Shown: one piece after another, positions 23,501 to 36,860 of the stretch | How the letters are laid out: the number at the start of each line of letters is the position of its first letter | Position numbering within the stretch: position 1 is the first letter of the stretch | DNA from: Thermomucor indicae-seudaticae | Lineage: Eukaryota > Mucoromycota > Mucoromycetes > Mucorales > Lichtheimiaceae | NCBI GenBank assembly: GCA_000787465.1 | Contig: JSYX01000157.1 | Span: 1-63,046 of the forward strand | Length of the DNA stretch: 63,046 nucleotides | Direction: 5' to 3' | Made by a program: the position numbers and the translations under genes | The notes under the pieces: generated by a model | What the model saw: only the letters and a program-made list of their open reading frames with translations | The model's database searches: none | Told to the model about the DNA's origin: nothing

Positions 23501-26500
23501 CGACTCCGGCCACGATACTTTCCTTGCTATTCTGGAATACCCGCTTAGAATGCGTGCTTTGGTTGCTCAAATCAACTGTGGCGTTTGGGTCAGAAATGGC
23601 TTCGGTATCCGTAATCAGGTATTGTTATGCTGTATGCTTTTCCGTGTTTTCCATCCACTCTAATTGTCTAATCCAGGCTCGAACCTATCGAGATGTCAGT
23701 GTGCGCGAGAATACCTACGACAGAGACATATACTTGATTCAAGCTGGATTTGTGCTGACAAATCCAGATCACTTGCTCGTGACAATGCTCGATCGCTTCG
23801 ATTTACTAGAGTGGTTCAACGGCAAACCGGAAAAGGCCCATCCTTACTATGACAGCTCACAGATGAGATCCGTTGTGGAAGAGTTCTTGGATTTCCTGAT
23901 CATTATCGTGACCGAGCGCGCTTATGCAACGAACATGCCTTTGGACGAAAAAATCAGACGAGCCATCATCCAGTATCTTGGTTTGTCAAGTATGGCATAT
24001 TCAGAACTCGTGAAAGTCGTGCCGGATAGCTTGAGCGAACACGAATCTTTCGAATCACAGCTGGGGAAACTGGCAATTTACAAGGCCCCTGGTGGCTTGA
24101 ATGACCATGGACGCTACGAACTAAAGGACGAATACTACGATGAAATAGATCCGTACTTTTGGCACTTTACTAGAAACCAACGCGAGGAAGCGATAGAGAA
24201 ACTGAGAAGTCGGCAGCATGCAGGTTCACCTGGCGCTAAAAAGGACGGAATGGAAAAGGGAGAGTTCTTTATGATTCCAAAGCTGCGAAAGATCGAACAG
24301 GGCCCGTTCAAGCATTTGGGCAACTGTCTGCACTCCAAGGTTATGTGTCAAATCATTCTCCACGCGTTGTGGAACACGAGGATCTCAGAGCCAGCTATGA
24401 GTGCTTCTATTTTGGACGATGCATTATACCTCGCAATGCTGGCTGTTACTGACGAGAACAATGAAACATACGAGAAGAAAGACGAAGTCAGCGGATTTTA
24501 CGCGCACGCAGTAAACGATAAATATCCTATCACGGTAAATGGATTGGAGCGCGAGCATGTCAGCCTTCTGACAGTATTGCTCCGATTCTTGGGCGAAAAA
24601 GAGTACAAACATGTACACAAGCGGTGCGGATATATTGTAGATAAAATCGAAAAGCGGGGATCGGCGGAAGCGAAGCGGATCATTGGCGAATGGCGCGCGA
24701 CACAGGAGCAACTGCAGCTTGGAAAAGCGCACGAAGAGGCGAATAACGAACCTTCCGAGTACGAACGCAAGAAAGCAGCTGCCAAAGCTCGTCAGGCAGA
24801 TATCATGGCGCAATTTGCGAAAGCACAATCTCAGTTTATGTCACAGCACGCTGAGCTGTACGAGGACGAGGAAGAAACGTCCAGTGCTATGGCTGCTGAA
24901 GATATGGACATAAGCGGGGAGGAGACTGGAGAAGACGCCGATGTGGAACGTACATGTCATTTCCCAGCTGGTACTTGCATTGTGTGTCAAGAAGAACTCG
25001 ATCGCTCGCAGGTCTACGGCATGCTCGGGCTCGTGCAAAAGTCCAAAACGATGAGAAGTGCACCGTTAAAGAACGCAGCCGTGCTATACGACGTCCTGGA
25101 GACCGCCCAAGGTCGCGATACCTGGGCAGAGCATATGGAAGCAGCACCAGATAAAACACCGGCTTTCCGTGGATTCCCCTTCGACGCCCATGTGGAAGGA
25201 TTACACATATCCACATGCGGCCACTTGATGCATGCGCATTGTTTCAACGGCTACCAACAGACGGTGGATAACGAGGCTCAAAACGCGTTGCGCTCTCTTC
25301 TACCCTTGCTAAGCCGTCGACAATTCCTTTGTCCGTTGTGCAAGGCACTGGGTAACGTCTTGCTTCCGATTGTTTGGAAAGGTAAAAAGGAGTCGTTTCC
25401 TGGTCCTGTCGCTGTACACACGCCGTATGAAACTATCGCCGAAGCGTCCAAGCAAATTATGGGAAGATTGGACAACGAAATCAATGTAGCGGACTCGGTA
25501 CCTGGATCTATGCGAGAAACGCCAGAACAAGTAAACGATCCTAGTGGTCGGTCTAACGCCGAAATTGCCGACATTGATCAATTACGGTCTCTCTATGTCC
25601 AGCTCTGCTCTGCAATGGATGGAAATCTGGACTTCCCATTCCACGAACTGACGATACGACGACCGCACTTTCGGAAATCGGTATCGAACCTTTATGACAT
25701 GTATGCATATGTGATTTCTGCGATAGAGACTGCACATCGAGGAGATCATGGTATTAAGGCTAGGGATATGTCTGTCGAGCATACTGGCACCTTCCTGGAT
25801 GATATTTCAGCTCAAAATCAAACTCTCCTCAAAATCCTAGCGATGACTGCTGAGCTGATGCCTTCCGTCATGAACACCCGCTGGATCACGGACGAGGGAT
25901 ACGTCGTGCAGCGCATAGGGCTTTCGACGCTCGAACGAGTTTTTTCTACTGGCGACACAGCAGAACGATCTGATGACCGGATATCTTTCGAGCGTACACC
26001 ACTTTTACGCTCTGATATTTTCCAGATCTTAACCAGGCTTGGATTTGCGGTCACGAGGACATTGCGCGAGGGCCTAGAAATCCACCATCTTATGCGACTC
26101 CTGTTTGTCGCAGAGCTTACGAAAACCACCATTGGTCTGCTTCAAGGATTGAGAGACGGACAGGTTCTAAATGATGCAAGAGTAGCTGGATCGCTCCAAA
26201 GACTTGCGAATGCAAAAATAACCACCGACAATGAAACAGAAGCGGCAAGGCAATTTGCTTGCAATATCGCAAGCCTGGTGCAAATGTCTGCTTCTTCTGT
26301 GCAAGACTTTTTCAATCAAATCCCTCCCAGCGTGTTTGCAGCCCTGCTGCGAACCTTTACATTACCCTATCTTCGACGGTGTCTCTTATTGATGGTCGTT
26401 CACCATGGCTACATTCCTCAAAACCCTCAAGAAGAAGCTGGTGGCAGCAGCCAATCTGATAACAACAGTGAATATGACCGTCTTCTACACTTCCTCCATC

Positions 26501-27307
26501 TACCTACGTTCAGTGAGGTGTTGGAACTGCAGCCATTTGAGCAAGGCATGGTGACTAGCTGGTGCCGCCATTACAATAATTGGGTGACGGCTACTACAGG
26601 GCGACAGAGTCCTTCTGATAATGGCGCTGCGCCATCAACATCCTCCTCCGGGCCGCGAACTCCGTCTTCTCCCTTGGCGAGAAGTCCACAGGTGGAAATC
26701 ATGTTAACGCTACCATCGCCGTTTTATCTTGTTTCACTGCCTTATCGTATGGATCAACTGTTCGATGAGAGTCTGAGACGAGTTTGCAGAAAATGCGGTA
26801 CACTTCCCGAATCTCCAGCACTATGTCTGATTTGTGGAACCTTTGTATGTGCGCGCCGGTATTGCTGCACGGAGAATGAACGTGGCGAGTGCAACTTGCA
26901 TATGAGAAGGTATGATGATATATCTATTTTTACTTGCTTTAGGTTTACGATTCTAACCTGTGGTTACGTATAATAGCTGCAGCGGTGATATAGGAATATA
27001 TCTCGTTGTAAAAGAATCATTCGTGTTGCTGCTTCATAACGACGGCGGTACAATTATGAGTGCACCCTATCTTGACACCCATGGCGAGGTGGATCTATTC
27101 CTCAGGTAAGTAAATATGTGTATGCACGAAAGAAGTACATTGTTCTCTCTCTGACCACGGCCACCTATTAGACGCGGGACCCCGCAATATCTCAATCCAC
27201 AGCGATACGAGCAGATTCGGCAAATGTGGCTATCTCACTCTGTGCCAGCCTACGTACGAAGAAAAATGGAGGCGTCCTTTTCATACACACGTTGGGAATC
27301 CTGGTGA
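20503..27307 (+). CDS. UBR1: N-recognin E3 ubiquitin ligase UBR1
   Basis: Recognises N-degrons and ubiquitylates their carriers with a Rad6-type E2. Six exons (20503-20933, 20998-22571, 22630-23618, 23677-26909, 26977-27105, 27172-27307) give 2163 residues (yeast Ubr1 is 1950). Domains in order: UBR box at about 126-200 (CGHLFKKGESVYRC, CVLCSRCFHATNHDGHDV, CCDCGDPEAW); ClpS-like N-domain for bulky residues (LWNDEKHSFDEVI); a long acidic run of Glu/Asp at about 22020-22140; winged helical core; RING-H2 (CIVCQEEL, HISTCGHLMHAHCFNGY, FLCPLCKALGNVLLP); and the C-terminal cysteine-rich cap (CRKCGTLPESPALCLICGTF). It ends RWESW. Intron 3 hides several in-frame stops, which is why single frames break at 22690 and 23663. 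All key zinc ligands are visible. Confidence 0.95.
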
Positions 27308-27426
27308 TTCATTCTATTCCCTTTTTCTTTTTTTCTGCATCAATACAAACTCTTCCACATGTTTTACCACTGTACAAAAACCAAAAAGACATAAAGAGGT
27401 AATAGCAAAAAGTATATATACATTAC

Positions 27427-28059
27427 TTAGAAGCAGCATTGGCAATCAAATGGGCAAAGAGGTGTGTCTATATATAATTGAATGTGTTATAAACATGGGG
27501 ATATCCACGAGATAAGCATAGTTAGTACTTACCGCCACCTTCACCTATTCTAAGCTCTTTGACATCGTACAGCGGGTATCCCTCTTCAGTCGTCCGTTCT
27601 TTTCAAATGCGTCTTAGTAGATCTGACAGGGTTATCCAAAAGAAGTAAGAACGAAGACTCACTGGCTTTCTTCCCTCGCGAATCGCCAAACCGATCGTCG
27701 TCGTCTGGTGGTGGTGGTGGCGGTCGCTTTTTCTTCGCAGCTGCAAGTTCTGCAAACACAATCTCTTCTACCGAACGTTCGCTACTCTTCTCGTCTTGCT
27801 TTTCCTTATTCTTTTCCTGTTTTTCATTGCTCTTTTCTTTTTTCGATTTATCCTGCTTCTCGCCCTTCTTTGCGAAAATCTCATCGATCTCTGAAGTGCT
27901 CGTTTTCTTTTTGGCAAAAATCTCGTCTATTTCGGAAGCGTCGACTTTTTTAGCTGCCTCTGGCTTTTTGTCTTTGCTTTCTATATGCTTCATGTCAATG
28001 CTTGCAATTGAGAGGCGATTTGGCATGAATGTACCTTTCTTCTCTTTTGATTTTGCCAT
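27427..28059 (-). CDS. DUF1764 protein
   Basis: Small conserved eukaryotic protein of unknown function. Three exons (28059-27663, 27598-27533, 27467-27427) give 167 residues. The N-terminal part is lysine-rich and contains a duplicated SEIDEIFAKK motif. The DUF1764 core follows: DDDDRFGDSRGKKA, then RTTEEGYPLYDVKELRIGEG, then the invariant end GGDTPLCPFDCQCCF. The last intron splits the Gly-Asp junction of this motif, so the splice sites are well supported. A five-to-six proline run precedes the core. The start at 28059 (MAKSKEKKGTF) is the first solid ATG. The gene is divergent from the next one with only 79 bp between start codons, so the two probably share a promoter. The basic, low-complexity character suggests a nucleolar protein, but that is inference. 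Confidence 0.85.
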
Positions 28060-28138
28060 TAGATGCACAGCGCAAGAGAAAGGGCGGAACTAACCAAAAG
28101 CAGTCTTCAGACTGTCTTTTTCTACTTCGCTTTTGACA

Positions 28139-28747
28139 ATGTCCGTGGCACGATTTGTGGAATCATTCAAACGACGTGAAGAAGACTTGTTTCGACAGGC
28201 AGACTTCAATTTACACGAGAAGGGCATCATTCTCGACGATTCATTCCTCTATGGCGAATTTGCATTTCTGTTGCTTGGCCTAAAGCCATGCGTGCTGATT
28301 CAGTTTCCTGAGCCGTTCCTTACAATGTATCGACGGCACGTTTTGGACCCTGTTTGTGCAGAAAGTGGTGTACAAGTGACAGTGATAGAGAAGCCACTGC
28401 GTAGTCCCGAGACCTCATTGCAGGGAAGCATCCTGCTAAGTCGTCGGGATGCAGCTGTTGTTGCTTCCCTCTTGGACGATAATAGCAATAAGACCACGGT
28501 GGCCGAAGCAGAACTTGCGCAAATCCTTGATTATCCAGGACGGTTACCAGAGACACTCGAACAAGTCGCAATGATGCGTGAAGTGGCGTATTTGGAAGCT
28601 TCATCCATGCGCCTCTTGACGTCGTTTGCGGTAGTGGGCCAAGAACAAGTAGAGGCAACCAAACGGCATTTTGCGAGGTATCGGCAAGCGTGTCTTGAAC
28701 ATCTTAATATGGATCTCCGGTTACTGATACGACGGCCCGTGGCATAA
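28139..28747 (+). CDS. conserved-looking hypothetical protein (202 residues)
   Basis: Intronless frame starting MSVARFVESFKRREEDLFRQ. A hydrophobic stretch FAFLLLGLKPCVLIQF is followed by LDYPGRLPETLEQVAMMREVA and a helical end with LNMDLRLLIRRPVA. The composition and even hydropathy look like a folded soluble protein of mixed alpha/beta type. The earlier in-frame codon at 28133 is not ATG. Its start is 79 bp from the divergent DUF1764 gene and its 3' end faces the dienoyl-CoA isomerase gene. I do not recognise the family. The central LDYPG..P motif resembles small uncharacterised eukaryotic proteins, but I would not assign a name. Confidence 0.75.
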   Translation: MSVARFVESFKRREEDLFRQADFNLHEKGIILDDSFLYGEFAFLLLGLKPCVLIQFPEPFLTMYRRHVLDPVCAESGVQVTVIEKPLRSPETSLQGSILLSRRDAAVVASLLDDNSNKTTVAEAELAQILDYPGRLPETLEQVAMMREVAYLEASSMRLLTSFAVVGQEQVEATKRHFARYRQACLEHLNMDLRLLIRRPVA

Positions 28748-28972
28748 AAAGAAGACGAACGACGTTCGATCAATTGTGTTTAGCTGAGCTGTGATATGCG
28801 TCAAAAACTAATACCCAGTTTATTGCAGAACTACGGGAGAGATCTCTTTTTCATAGGAAAAGGGAAGTTATGTACTGTATAACAGCCTTCTGCTTGAAAG
28901 CTCCAGATTTGCGGATACATGGATTCTCTCTTCTTGTTTATACGCGAAAAGATGTGTGGGAAGTTGATCCAC

Positions 28973-30336
28973 TTAGAGCTTCGAATAAACTGGCTTTTTC
29001 TTTGTCACGAAAGCTTCAATAGAGCGAGGAATATCCTGTAAACAGAACCGTGTCAATTACCCAAAATGGACACGCCATGGCAGGGGGCAGGTGGCATACC
29101 TCGGTATTAAGCATTGGAGCATTCCAAGTGACGGTATAACCAAGACCTTCAGCAACAGAGTGGTCGCGGGAATAGTTCAGCAGATGCCTTTTTGTAGTAA
29201 ACGTTGAGAGAGAGAGACGGTGACAACGAGATGTGGTTGTTTAAACGCTTACTTTGTACCAAGAATAGCAACAGGGGACTTGGATGCGATCAGACGCGCG
29301 ACCTTGAGTGCTTCCTCTGTGATCATGCTGCTTTAGTCCGGGAAAAAGAATATGCATGGGAGCTCCAGCTTTTCAGATTACTAACCAATGAGCTTATCCT
29401 TGTCATCGAGAACCTTGTTTACAAGCCCACATTGGAAGGCTTCATCAGCATACATACTAGAGAATAACATGAATTATCCACCCATTCACTCATAAAGCTT
29501 CACTGAGATCAACAACTTACTGTCGTGCAGTAAAACACAATTCCCGCACTAAACTCTGGTTGCCAATGACCTTTGGTAAGCGCTGCAGAGTACCCACATC
29601 GGCAGCAAGACCAACATCTACTTCCTTGGACCAAACGCTGTCAGTTGGTTGACCAATTTAGTGGCACTAACTTTGTCATAAATAGTAACCTTGACGCAGA
29701 AGTAGGCATCCTTGGAGCAGTAGCGCATATCACAAGCAGTAATCATATCAACACCTGCACCAAAGCAACCGTTGTGGATAGCTGCAATGACAGGCTTTTC
29801 ACATTCCTCAATAGCTGTAAAAGCAGTTTGGAAATCCTGTCATAAATATGACACTTTAGATAAAGAGAGAAAAACAAGCACGACAGGCATTGGCTCCAGG
29901 AAAGTTACCCGAATGTGCTCACGGTTAGCATAAGCCTTACGTGCCAGGTCCCCTTCATTCTCAAGACTCTTGAGCTTGGTTTCCGTTACTTGATGAAAAT
30001 CGTTTTTCTTAGCTCAAAAAGATATATTTCATCCTGGGGAACTCTTTCAAACCTACAGTCTAGACCAGCAGTGAACATACGACCTGAGCCCGAAACTACG
30101 ACAGCGCGAATATCCTTGTCTACGCTTATAGCACGAAAAACGTTACGAACGTCTGTCACGAGTCTAGCAAAAGCAGATCATGTCAAAATGCCTGAAACCA
30201 GAAGTTTGTTTTGTCCGCGACCATTCGCTTACTGATCATTGAACGCGTTCAACTTTTGCGGACGATTCAGTTGCACATGAGCAACAGCGTCGGGAAAGAC
30301 GTCGACCTTTACAGTTTCAAACTGGTATTTTGACAT
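28973..30336 (-). CDS. delta(3,5)-delta(2,4)-dienoyl-CoA isomerase (ECH1), peroxisomal
   Basis: Crotonase-family enzyme that moves double bonds in the beta-oxidation of odd-position unsaturated fatty acids. Multi-exon gene. It starts MSKYQFETVKVDVFPDAVAH, then VQLNRPQKLNAFN. The oxyanion-hole strand HNGCFGAGVDMITACDMRYC is followed by DAYFCVK, then KEVDVGLAADVGTLQRLPKV, which holds the catalytic Asp and Glu typical of ECH1. Near the end, YSRDHSVAEGLGYTVTWNA also matches ECH1 rather than enoyl-CoA hydratase. The last exon (from about 29031) reads DIPRSIEAFVTKKKPVYSKL. The C-terminal SKL is a peroxisomal targeting signal (PTS1). Several short introns interrupt the gene, so it appears as small fragments in any one frame. 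Exact internal boundaries were not all fixed. Confidence 0.85.
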
Positions 30337-30587
30337 GCACTTCGTTACTCAAAAGAGAATAAAGAGGAGAAGAGGCCTCACTCTTGGTTTGCCCAATGCG
30401 AGAATTCGCTTTATCAGAGCTTAATGTCATTTCGGAGACCGCTGGTTTGCATGTGAAAAGGTTCAATGAGGCAGAACGAACAAGATTTACAGTGAATGGT
30501 ATTAGGGAGTCGAGTACAATGGCGTGGAGTCACGCCTACATTATCCACGCATAAGGACACATGTATCATGCTATGCAAATGATCTTT

Positions 30588-32323
30588 TTATTCTGTGGGT
30601 GATGATTGAGATGTAAAGTTTCCACTGGTTGTAGACTTGGCAAAGAGCATGTCCAAAGCAGCCATAGTTTGAATCAGCTTTTTTTGCATATCGATTTCCT
30701 GTTTGACTTTGTTGGCAAGCCGCTGTAACAGTTCGTCGATTAACGGTGACTGACCCAAAACTGACGCGTAGATATCTGCAGAAGAGTGGGGCGAGATTTA
30801 ATAACCAAACAAGAGCTACCGCAAATCAGTAACCCGTCTTACCAAGAAGTGTTTCTGAAACGTCAACGAGGAGATTAGTGTATCGTGGGTTATGGATATG
30901 CTTGACTAGAAACCGCACAAGCGGCTCAAGAGATACATCGTCTCGACCAGAGATGGCGTTCACAAGTGCACTACGATGAACAAGTTCCTGCAGCATAGCC
31001 ACCACCACTTGCGTCGAATACTTATTTTTCAGCAGGACTTCATCTAGGGCGTTATGATATTCGAATTTTTTCAGATACTTGTCATATTTAGCCAACCGTT
31101 GTTTCCGCTTATATTCGACCGTAAAATCGTCTTGTCCTGGGCCTTTAGATTGTCCATGCATGAAGTACTTGTAAGTTCCTGCCTGGACAAACTGCTGTTT
31201 CTGGAGTTTGGCAACTCTATCTGCTGCCTTGACTTGTCGCTGCCGAATCGATAATAGTCCGTTGGCCATACCGACCACCAAGTGTGAATCGTCCGGCGAC
31301 AATCCAACGCTCATGACCGGAGCAGGGTATTTTATACTATATACTACTTTGTAGTCTTGTACGTTGTAGATCTTGACATGCTGATCCAGTGATCCCGTTA
31401 CTAGCCGTGAAGCAGAGCTGTCAAAGCACAGGCTCGTGATCGTTTTCTGGTGATTTGAAACTGACTGAATGCATCGGCCGCCACTTAATATATCCCAGAC
31501 TTTGAGTGTTGGTCCACCAGCGGATACGATCGCTCCACCGCCAGGGTACAGCAAAACCGATTCCACAGGCGCACCATGCTGCATCGTCATGACACATTTA
31601 TTTTCTCGGGTATCCCAAAGCCTCACCGTTTGATCGTAAGAACCGGTAAGGATCAAGTTTGGGTTATCGTCGCTCACAACGCCTGACCGAACGTAATCCT
31701 CGTGATCGCTGAAAACGTTGATACTGCTTTCGGCAGGAATATCCCATAGGCGTACTGTACGATCGTCAGATGCCGACAGAATGTGTGTTTTGTCTATGGA
31801 GAACCGTGTAACATGAACAGGCCTTTAAAAGGGCGATTGCAAAGGTCGATGAGAATCAAGTACACTGCAAGCAAGACAAAGACATACATTGTGTGTTCCC
31901 GAAAAGTTCTCAGAATCGCTCGAGAGTTTATATCAAAGACTTGAACAAGACCAGTCGCGTCGCCTGCCACGATCAGCTTGCCGTCATGCCGAAAGGAACC
32001 AGAATACGCGAAGTCTTTAAACCGTGAGATCGTCTTTTTAGGTTGGTGTGTCTTTGAAGAATATATTTGCACATGCGCAGCCGATGAGACTGCAAAGTCG
32101 TATGGTGCTGACGGTGAGAAATATATTGACGCGACGCTGCCATACTCTTTAACCAGAATTGGAGACTGTCAAAGAGAAAGAGGCGATCGGGTCAGATTCT
32201 CTTCACGGAAACACTAAGTGTTTTGACTATTACCTTGAATTTCCTCCAGTATTTTGACTCCGGTGTTTCTCGTGCGGCCCCCCTGGGATACTTTTTAACG
32301 ACGGTCTTTGGGAATTCGTTCAT
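30588..32323 (-). CDS. UTP15: U3 snoRNP protein UTP15
   Basis: WD40 protein of the t-UTP/UtpA complex needed for rDNA transcription and 18S pre-rRNA processing in the nucleolus. It starts MNEFPKTVVKKYPRGAARET, then ESKYWRKFK, spliced to SPILVKEYGSVASIYFSPSA, which is the classic UTP15 start. WD repeats include HVQIYSSKTHQPKKTISRFK, DGKLIVAGDATGLVQVFDIN, GSYDQTVRLWDTRENKCV, PGGGAIVSAGGPTLKVWDI and RLVTGSLDQHVKIYNV. The UTP15 C-terminal domain shows YDKYLKKFEYHNALDEVLL and, after an intron, DIYASVLGQSPLIDELLQRL. Introns lie near 32236-32176, 31890-31820 and 30840-30779. The stop is at 30588-30590. The gene is divergent from ribosomal uL15. Confidence 0.9.
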
Positions 32324-32492
32324 GGTTGTGGAAAGTGGTTATATGCCGAAAGGGACGAAACCTGAAAGCGAAAAAGATTACAAGCCACTGCCTCAACCTT
32401 GGGGTCGGAGTTGTCGCCCCGCGGTGCCAGTGGGCATAGGGACGAGCCGATTGCCAATGACGGGATCCTCCTCTTACTAACTATCCACCAAC

Positions 32493-32848
32493 ATGGTGAG
32501 TTACTTTTACATTGAAAGATACAGCAACAGGGACGGATATCGGAAAGGAAAAGAAGGGATGGATGTGGAGCAAGCATTATGTTTTGTGGATTGATTGATG
32601 GATGGATGGATTGTATTTGACCCGGCGAATCAACACGAGAGGCTAGAAGCAATGCGATCCAAATCGATTTTATACAATCACTCACTCTCGTCATTACTTT
32701 TTACGGTCTCGTTATAGCCTACCAGATTCCACCACAACAGAAAGAAGCGTGGACACGTCTCCGCTGGTCACGGTCGCGTTGGTATGATAATACGACATTT
32801 CCTTCCAATGCACGAACGGTTTACTTAATTCGGCCCGAAAATATAACA

Positions 32849-32881
<33 letters not shown>

Positions 32882-33355
32882 CTTGCCGGTGGTCAGCACC
32901 ATCACCGCATCAATATGGACAAGTACCACCCTGGTTACTTTGGTAAAGTCGGTATGCGCCACTTCCACTTGAAGCGCAACCAATACTGGCGCCCCGTTGT
33001 CAACCTCGACAAGATCTGGACTTTGGCTGGTGAAGGCGTCCGTGAAAAGTACAAGAACACCGAAAAAGTTCCAGTCATTGATGCTCTTGAGAACGTGAGT
33101 GTTCATCGCGTATTAAAGTCATGTATCGCCACCAGGATTCTAAATTTTGTCACTGTAATTAGGGTTACGGTAAGGTTCTCGGTAAGGGCAGAATCACTCA
33201 GCCCGTCATCGTTCGCACCCGTTTTGTTTCCCGCCGTGCCGAAGAGAAGATCAAGGCTGCTGGTGGTGGTAAGTTTCGTGACGCGTCTCGGGTTGCGCAT
33301 ATCAACATGAACTGACGGAATGTTCTCTTTCATAGTTGTTGAACTTATTGCTTAA
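32493..33355 (+). CDS. RPL28: cytosolic large-subunit ribosomal protein uL15 (L28/L27a)
   Basis: Five exons (32493-32495, 32718-32781, 32850-33094, 33163-33268, 33336-33355) give 145 residues. The first coding exon is only the ATG, followed by GTGAGT; exon 2 starts CCTACCAGATTC. The protein reads [20 protein letters not shown], then [53 protein letters not shown] and ends AAGGVVELIA, matching uL15 throughout. A long first intron right after the start codon is common in ribosomal protein genes. The 169-bp gap to the divergent UTP15 start suggests coordinated ribosome-biogenesis control. AATAAA follows the stop. Confidence 0.95.
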
Positions 33356-33677
33356 AAATAAAGGCCTATTGTTCCTTCAACTTGCAGACAAATGTATCAA
33401 GCGAGAGACAAATGTCTTGAGAAACAGTGCAGACAGGTTTCCTTTCTGAAGCAGAAACGCACTCATCAATACCGAAAATGGAAAACTTGTTACATCATAA
33501 AGCATCATTGTCCACTCCTGTACTGTGAAATTGACTCCTTCCTCAACGTTTATTGTCTTTTACGCAATCATGTGTATCTATGTCATGGAGAACATCTCCA
33601 GGTAAATGCAAGGGGTGGGGTTTGGTTTTGGTTCTATGGAGCAGAAAAAATGGGAGTTGGGGGGATAGATGTCAATA

Positions 33678-34679
<1,002 letters not shown>

Positions 34680-36860
34680 CGATTTCGACGCTTCCGCCAA
34701 ACCAATCAAAGCGTGACCCGTCGGAAAAAGCATCTTCCTAATTTGGTAGAGACCCGATGATTCTCGCTTGTTCTCTGGAAAAATTCATTTTCCGCTCCGC
34801 ATGGGTGGGATTGGTTATCGAAAGGCCTTCATACGTTGATCCGTGTTCTGTAAGATATTATAGCTGAAAGTTGCTGTTCTTTTATTTGCCATGTAGCAAC
34901 TGCTTTCGAAAATTTGTTATCGAAAGAACTTCTTGAGCCATTGATAATCCATGGCTTTGAAGAAATCAGTCTAAACCATTCTAGATGACGGTAAGTAATT
35001 CTTGTACGCAAAACCATTATGGCTGAAACATTTAATACGGCGTATACGGCTAACCGGCTGCTTTTCCGTCGTTGTGAACTTTTACTTGACGCCATCTCAG
35101 CTATATTTTGCGCAAAAGACGGCGCACACTTCAGTCAACTGCAAACGCAATACTGGGCTTTAACGAAAACGCAGTTTCGTTCGCAGCGCCAATCAAAATG
35201 TCTTCTGCGCGTATCGGGTTTTCTATTGCTGCATGTTTGGAAAATTCCAGTAATCGCCTGTCAACATACTCATTTTCCCCTCGCTGGATGCATTCCACAA
35301 TTACCTGCGTCGGCTAAAAGATATAGACACTCCTTGCCCTGACTTCTAGAAGATTGGTTAGAAGATTGCGTCATTATATCCCATATTGTGGTCAGGTGAC
35401 CATCATTCAACTTGCATATTGTGGCTGTTAAGTACAAGATGACGTGCAACGAGTCTTTTGAGAATGACATCTGCGTCAAAACGATATGCTGGTTTGCTCG
35501 GTGAAGTCATGCTTATATGTGATCATTAACGTGTGATAAGACAAGACAGCTCCGTTACATATCCAATATCACATCTGCTGGGAACATCGGAACCACTCGG
35601 GCCCTACAAGAAATATCCCTCCATCATAATCAGATGCTGTCACGTTTCCCTAAAAGGTTTGGAGTCAATCTTCATGGGTTATAAATTTCGTCGCGTCCCC
35701 TCCCTCTTGAACGCTACTTGCTCTTCCCAGTTCTCTACACAGTTTGGAATGGTAAGTATTCTACTTCTTCTTGAAGGGCATCTGAGAGAATGATGTAAGC
35801 ATGTTCTTGCGACTTGTTCAATGAGCAAAAAGCAACTATTGATTAACTCGTTAAAGGATTTGCTGACGCTCGGTGCCCTATCAGTTACGTCCTTTTCTTC
35901 ATGAATCTTGTTTTCTGACGCATGATTATAGTAGGTCCCCTTGTAAGCATTTGTGCTTACATAAGCTAGACGAAAGAACAGTAAAATGGGCAGCGTGTGT
36001 GCGCCGAATAGCTATGCTGTTTAGCATAGTCCGTGTTCTCATAAGCTTAGTTGACGTTCTCGATTTCACGGCGAACATTATACTTCCTGCAATGACACAT
36101 TTGCAGTTGCCGAGGATTCGCTGTAAGTTTGCAGTGAGAAAATCATTAAGTTAGCGATCCATGATAGATATGGACTGTCGTATATGGTTTGCGTTATAAA
36201 AATGATAATAAATTCTTCCCGGATCTCGAGATAGATTGTGAGGTGTCGGTGTGTTTTCCTTTGATGCTTCTTAAACACAAGCAATACCTGCTTTTGCTGA
36301 GCTAGGGGCGTTAAATCGATAAGACATGCTAAGGGGGATACCCCTGGTCAGCGCACCAGGGAGGCTGTGATTTGCTCAGGAGACACAGTAAGCATACGTA
36401 CGCTGATGTTCTTGAGGGTTCACAGTAACAGTACGTCCGAACCTTTGACTGACTGTTTGTGCAATTTACATCGTGCAAAGGCCACACAGTATCCGAAAAC
36501 CCGGTCTAGGCGTGTCTTCATCGATTGAAGGCAACTGTGCGCTTTGTAGATGAGCGCGACCCGCGCCTATCTGCTTTCAGTGAACTATGGCTGATCTCCC
36601 TTGATACATGCTTCCGGTACTTTGAATCGAAAGTCATGTTTATCAGTTTCCCTTATTGACCGATTCTCTAATTTGCTGCATTGAAAAATAATATGCAAGG
36701 ATGCATCCGATAGCACCAGCGTATTCTTTATACGTCCACACAATGGATGGAAATGATATTACAATGCGGATGACGCCCGGCAAACGAATGCTTCACTACG
36801 TTTGAAGAATGATTCAAAGTTCTTTACGGGGTACGTATTCAAGTCATTTGCTAAGCAGGA
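34680..36860. other. gene-poor stretch upstream of the ubiquitin-AN1 gene
   Basis: About 2.2 kb. The ubiquitin-AN1 promoter occupies the left part. A frame at 35019-35342 (plus, ATG start, 107 residues) has no domain and no promoter signal. Two short hairpins lie side by side at 36333-36361. No gene is supported. Confidence 0.35.

Noticed and set aside
23524..26973. Separate large gene starting at 23524
   Set aside because: It is exon 4 of UBR1; the frame before 23677 is the intron and antisense-free read-through of exon 3.
34760..34800. Heat-shock element upstream of the ubiquitin-AN1 gene
   Set aside because: TTC/GAA units are present but their spacing does not fit the 5-base repeat of a proper element.
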